A stretch of DNA of 15,304 bases, from positions 1 to 15,304 of the forward strand of contig JAVBPG010000046.1 in NCBI GenBank assembly GCA_031549685.1, in the 5' to 3' direction. A model generated the notes under the pieces. That model made no database searches. It was not told the origin of the DNA and saw nothing but the letters and a program-made list of their open reading frames with translations. The translations under genes and the position numbers were made by a program. This document shows, piece by piece, positions 12,388 to 15,304 of the stretch. Source of the DNA: JAITMY01 sp031549685. Lineage in GTDB: Bacteria; Bacteroidota; Bacteroidia; Bacteroidales; UBA932. Every line of letters starts with the position of its first letter. The first letter of the stretch is position 1.

Positions 12388-14889
12388 TTAAGCTTCGGCT
12401 TCGGGGGCTTCGTTGCTCTCAGGGGCAGCGGCTTCTTCCTCCTCGCTCTTGTTAACCTTGGCCACGGCGGCAATGGCATCGCTGCCGCGCAGGTTGATGA
12501 GCTTAACGCCCTGCGTGGCGCGGCCGGCCAGGCGGATTTCCGATACCGGCACGCGGATGGTAATGCCCGACTTGTTGATAATCATCAAATCGTTCTCGTC
12601 CGTTACATCCTTTATGGCGATGAGCTTACCCGTTTTTTCGGTAATGTTGAGCGTTTTTACGCCCTTTCCGCCGCGGTTGGTTACGCGGTAGTCCTCCAGG
12701 TCGGAGCGCTTGCCGTAGCCGTTCTCCGACACCACCAGTATTTCGCTCTTGGGGTCGGTAACGCACACCATGCCTATTACCTCGTCATCGGCCTCAATGG
12801 ACATGCCGCGTACGCCGGCGCCGGTGCGGCCAATGGAGCGCACTTTTTCCTCGTTAAATCGGAGGGCTTTTCCGTTGAGCGCGGCCAAAATAATTTCGTT
12901 GCCTCCGTTGGTCAGCTTGGCCTCCAGCAGCTGGTCGCCATCCTTAATGGTAATGGCGTTTACCCCGTTTTGGCGCGGGCGCGAGTACTGCTCCAGGACG
13001 GTCTTTTTTACCACTCCCCTCTTGGTACACAGCATTATGAAGTTGTTGTCGATGTACTCCTTATCCTCCAGCGTCTTTACGTTGATGTAGGCCTTTACCT
13101 TATCCTCGGGCTCCAGGTTTATGACGTTTTGAATGGCACGCCCCTTGGTGGTTTTATCGCCCTCGGGTATTTCGTAAACCTTTAACCAGTAGCACTTTCC
13201 TCTTTCGGTAAAGAAGAGCATGGTGTTGTGCATGGTGGCCACAAAAATGTGCTCAATGAAGTCCGCATCGCGCGTGGCGGCTCCCTTGGCGCCCACGCCG
13301 CCGCGGCTTTGCGTGCGGTACTCGCTCAGCGCCGTGCGCTTAATGTAGCCCATGTGCGAGATGGTGATAACCACCTCGTCGTCGGCGTAAAAGTCTTCGG
13401 GGTTGAACTCCTCAGCCGTAAGTACTATGTCGGTTTTGCGCCCGTCGTCAAAGCGGTTTTTAATGTCAATGAGCTCCTCCTTAATAAGCGCCATTTGCTT
13501 TTCGAGGCTGGCCAGAAAGGCCTTAAGCTCGGCCACCAGCGCGGTCAGCTCGTCAAACTCGGCCTGCAGCTTATCGCGCTCCAGTCCGGTGAGGGCGCGC
13601 AGGCGCATGTCCACAATGGCGCGCGCCTGCAGGTCGCTCAGCTGGAAGCGCTCCATGAGCCCGGCCATGGCCTCGTCGGGCGTTTTGCTGGCGCGGATAA
13701 GGGCAATAACCTCGTCGATGTGGTCAATGGCCTTGAGCAGGCCCTCCAGGATGTGGAGTCGCTCCTCGGCCTTGGCCAGATCGAACTTGGCGCGGCGTAC
13801 CACCACCTCGTGGCGGTGCTTTACAAAATACTTAATTTGCTCTTTTAGAGATAATTGACGAGGACGTCCGTCCACCAGGGCAATGCTGTTGGTGGAGAAG
13901 CTCGACTGCATTTCGGTGTGCTTAAACAGGTGGTTGAGCACCACGTTGGCCACGGCATCCTTCTTGAGCTTTACCACCACGCGGGTGGTGTTGGTGCGGT
14001 CCGACTCGTCGTTAACGTAGGAAATGCCCTCCACCACTTTTTCCTCGGCCAGGTGGGCAATTTTTTCCACCAGGGCGGCGGGACTAACCATGTAGGGCAG
14101 CTCGGTAACCACAATGGTTTCGCGGCCGCTATCGCTTATTTCAATCTCGGTTTTGGCGCGGATTACCACGCGCCCCCTACCCGTTTCGTAGGCCTCGCGG
14201 ATGCCCTGTACGCCGTAAATGGTGCCACCGGTGGGGAAATCGGGTCCCTTGATGTACTTCATCAGCTCGTCGGTGGTAATGTCGTTGTTGTCAATGTAGG
14301 CGCAGATGCCATCCACCACCTCGCCCAGGTTGTGGGGCGGCATGTTGGTGGCCATGCCCACGGCAATACCCGATGAGCCGTTGACCAGCAGCATGGGTAC
14401 CTTAGCCGGAAGCACGGTGGGCTCTTGGAGGCTATCGTCGAAGTTGGGGATAAAATCTACCGTATTTTTTTCGATGTCGAGCAGCATCTCCTCGGCCACC
14501 TTGCGCAGGCGTGCCTCGGTATAACGCATGGCGGCCACGGCGTCGCCGTCGCGCGAACCGAAGTTACCCTGCCCTTCCACCATCATGTAGCGCAGGCTCC
14601 ACCACTGGGCCATGCGCACCATGGTGTAGTACACGCTGCTATCGCCGTGCGGGTGGTACTTACCCAGCACCTCGCCCACAATTCTTGCCGACTTTTTGTA
14701 CGTTGAACTTGCCGTAAGCCCCAGCCCCGACATGCCGTACAGCACGCGGCGGTGTACGGGCTTCAAGCCGTCGCGCACATCGGGTAGCGCGCGCGACACA
14801 ATCACCGACATGGAGTAGTCAATGTACGATGATTTCATCACCTCTTCAATGTTTACCGGAACAATTTTTTCGCCGTCAATAGCTGCCAT
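12388..14889 (-). CDS. gyrA: DNA gyrase subunit A
   Basis: Breakage-reunion subunit of DNA gyrase, which with GyrB introduces negative supercoils using ATP. The 833-aa length fits the family. The N-terminal YIDYSMSVIVSRALPDVRDGLKPVHRR is at 22-48, and the active-site Tyr123 lies in AAMRYTEARL. The quinolone-determining stretch HPHGDSSVYYT at 79-89 has Ser84 (E. coli Ser83) but Tyr88 where E. coli has Asp87. The C-terminal beta-pinwheel has GyrA-box-like QSRGGVG at 527-533 and a second one, TNRGGKG, at 737-743. An acidic Glu/Ala-rich tail ends the protein. GyrA is preferred over ParC because of the box and the full-length pinwheel. gyrB is not in the window. The gene appears to lead a run with the PNPOx-like lipoprotein and slyD. 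Confidence 0.96.
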   Translation of the reverse strand: MAAIDGEKIVPVNIEEVMKSSYIDYSMSVIVSRALPDVRDGLKPVHRRVLYGMSGLGLTASSTYKKSARIVGEVLGKYHPHGDSSVYYTMVRMAQWWSLRYMMVEGQGNFGSRDGDAVAAMRYTEARLRKVAEEMLLDIEKNTVDFIPNFDDSLQEPTVLPAKVPMLLVNGSSGIAVGMATNMPPHNLGEVVDGICAYIDNNDITTDELMKYIKGPDFPTGGTIYGVQGIREAYETGRGRVVIRAKTEIEISDSGRETIVVTELPYMVSPAALVEKIAHLAEEKVVEGISYVNDESDRTNTTRVVVKLKKDAVANVVLNHLFKHTEMQSSFSTNSIALVDGRPRQLSLKEQIKYFVKHRHEVVVRRAKFDLAKAEERLHILEGLLKAIDHIDEVIALIRASKTPDEAMAGLMERFQLSDLQARAIVDMRLRALTGLERDKLQAEFDELTALVAELKAFLASLEKQMALIKEELIDIKNRFDDGRKTDIVLTAEEFNPEDFYADDEVVITISHMGYIKRTALSEYRTQSRGGVGAKGAATRDADFIEHIFVATMHNTMLFFTERGKCYWLKVYEIPEGDKTTKGRAIQNVINLEPEDKVKAYINVKTLEDKEYIDNNFIMLCTKRGVVKKTVLEQYSRPRQNGVNAITIKDGDQLLEAKLTNGGNEIILAALNGKALRFNEEKVRSIGRTGAGVRGMSIEADDEVIGMVCVTDPKSEILVVSENGYGKRSDLEDYRVTNRGGKGVKTLNITEKTGKLIAIKDVTDENDLMIINKSGITIRVPVSEIRLAGRATQGVKLINLRGSDAIAAVAKVNKSEEEEAAAPESNEAPEAEA

Positions 14890-14925
14890 ATATTCTGTTT
14901 TTGTGTAGTTACTGTAAAAAGCGAG

Positions 14926-14957
14926 CTAAGTTACAAATTTTATCGCAAACGGGCAAT
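14926..14957 (-). promoter_or_regulatory. Candidate gyrA promoter
   Basis: On the minus strand TAACTTAG (complement of 14926-14933) matches TAnnTTTG at all but one fixed position. ATTG (complement of 14954-14957) stands 20 nt upstream, as a one-off -33 TTTG, which is the expected spacing. This would give a leader of about 30 nt before the gyrA ATG. An alternative TAAAATTTG, a few bases upstream, has one base too many. Confidence 0.4.
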
Positions 14958-15134
14958 TGGCTGCGGGCTTAAAACTTATCAACAATCTGCATTAAATAAT
15001 CTAAAAGCACGTTAGCCCTATCTTTTTATGTTCAAAAGTTGAGTACCTTTACTTCGCTTTGCGCCAAAATGACAGGAAAAAGGCGGGGCATGAAAGTTGT
15101 TGAACGGTGAAATTGTTGAACTGTTGAATTGTTT
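14958..15134. other. Non-coding region upstream of gyrA with TTGAA-word repeats
   Basis: No gene is supported. The region is AT-rich and ends, at 15096-15130, in a run of related GTTGAAC/GTTGAAT/GTGAAATTGTTGAA words. These resemble the short word repeats in other gaps of the window but use a different word. Any regulatory role is unknown. Confidence 0.5.
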
Positions 15135-15275
15135 TTTGGTATTGTTAAGTTAATATAGATTCTATGATTTACAGCACTTAATGGTTATGTCATCCTGAGC
15201 GAAGCGAAGGATCTCAAGTTCGCACAGGGCTTCATATTCACAACATGAGATTCTTCGCTCCGCTCAGAATGACAA
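15135..15275 (-). repeat. Dispersed 141-bp palindromic repeat, copy 2 (inverted)
   Basis: Reverse-complement copy of 1-141 with about seven mismatches and no gap. The palindromic part (15188-15274) has 29-base arms with three mismatches, and the tail (15135-15187) matches positions 89-141. On the outer side the similarity can be followed only to 15275, because copy 1 begins at the window edge. The last bases, 15276-15304, are AT-rich with no feature seen. Confidence 0.9.
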
Positions 15276-15304
15276 GGGTTCGATTTTTATTAAAATCTAC
15301 ACTA

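Noticed and set aside
12346..14376. Several plus-strand open frames opposite gyrA
   Set aside because: All lie antisense to a fully supported gyrA and show only composition-driven sequence.
1..15275. Composite transposon or genomic island bounded by the inverted repeats
   Set aside because: There is no transposase, integrase or recombinase, and the interior carries housekeeping genes such as gyrA, ung and mtgA.

Overview
The window looks like chromosomal DNA from a member of the Bacteroidota, most likely Bacteroidales or a close relative. This rests on a GldF-type gliding/secretion ABC permease, exported SagB/ThcOx-like nitroreductases, a TonB C-terminal domain protein with MORN-like repeats, and start regions that lack Shine-Dalgarno sequences. 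In several places the upstream DNA instead carries the Bacteroidota -7 element TAnnTTTG. Coding DNA is mostly GC-rich. Intergenic DNA is AT-rich and full of short dyad or word repeats. I see no rRNA, tRNA, CRISPR array, transposase or phage gene.

Layout. 1-338: a 141-bp repeat with a long internal palindrome, then AT-rich non-coding DNA with small hairpins. 339-3125, minus strand: gldF, ung (uracil-DNA glycosylase) and a hypothetical exported protein with a predicted outer-membrane-barrel-like half. 3126-3291: a divergent promoter region. 3292-9540, plus strand: mtgA (peptidoglycan glycosyltransferase), a 667-aa exported TPR protein, a MATE exporter, an exported MORN/TonB-C protein and an ApbE-type flavin transferase lipoprotein. 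9541-9819: a non-coding inverted-repeat element. 9820-11114, plus strand: two tandem exported nitroreductase-family paralogues. 11161-11197: a bidirectional terminator. 11217-14889, minus strand: gyrA, then a PNPOx-fold lipoprotein, then a SlyD-type FKBP isomerase. 14890-15304: the gyrA promoter region, TTGAA-word repeats, and a second copy of the 141-bp repeat in inverted orientation.

How the genes fit together. Most are housekeeping or envelope genes: DNA repair, gyrase, cell-wall polymerisation, an efflux pump, a chaperone. The best candidate for a linked function is a set of four predicted extracytoplasmic flavin-related proteins between 8545 and 12328: the ApbE lipoprotein, two exported nitroreductases and the PNPOx-fold lipoprotein. 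They sit on both sides of a convergent terminator, so they are not one operon, and the link is inference. The other notable structure is at DNA level. The whole window is bracketed by inverted, about 95% identical copies of a repeat whose hairpin arms have changed together between copies. I do not see convincing evidence for a wholly new defence, mobile or biosynthetic system here.
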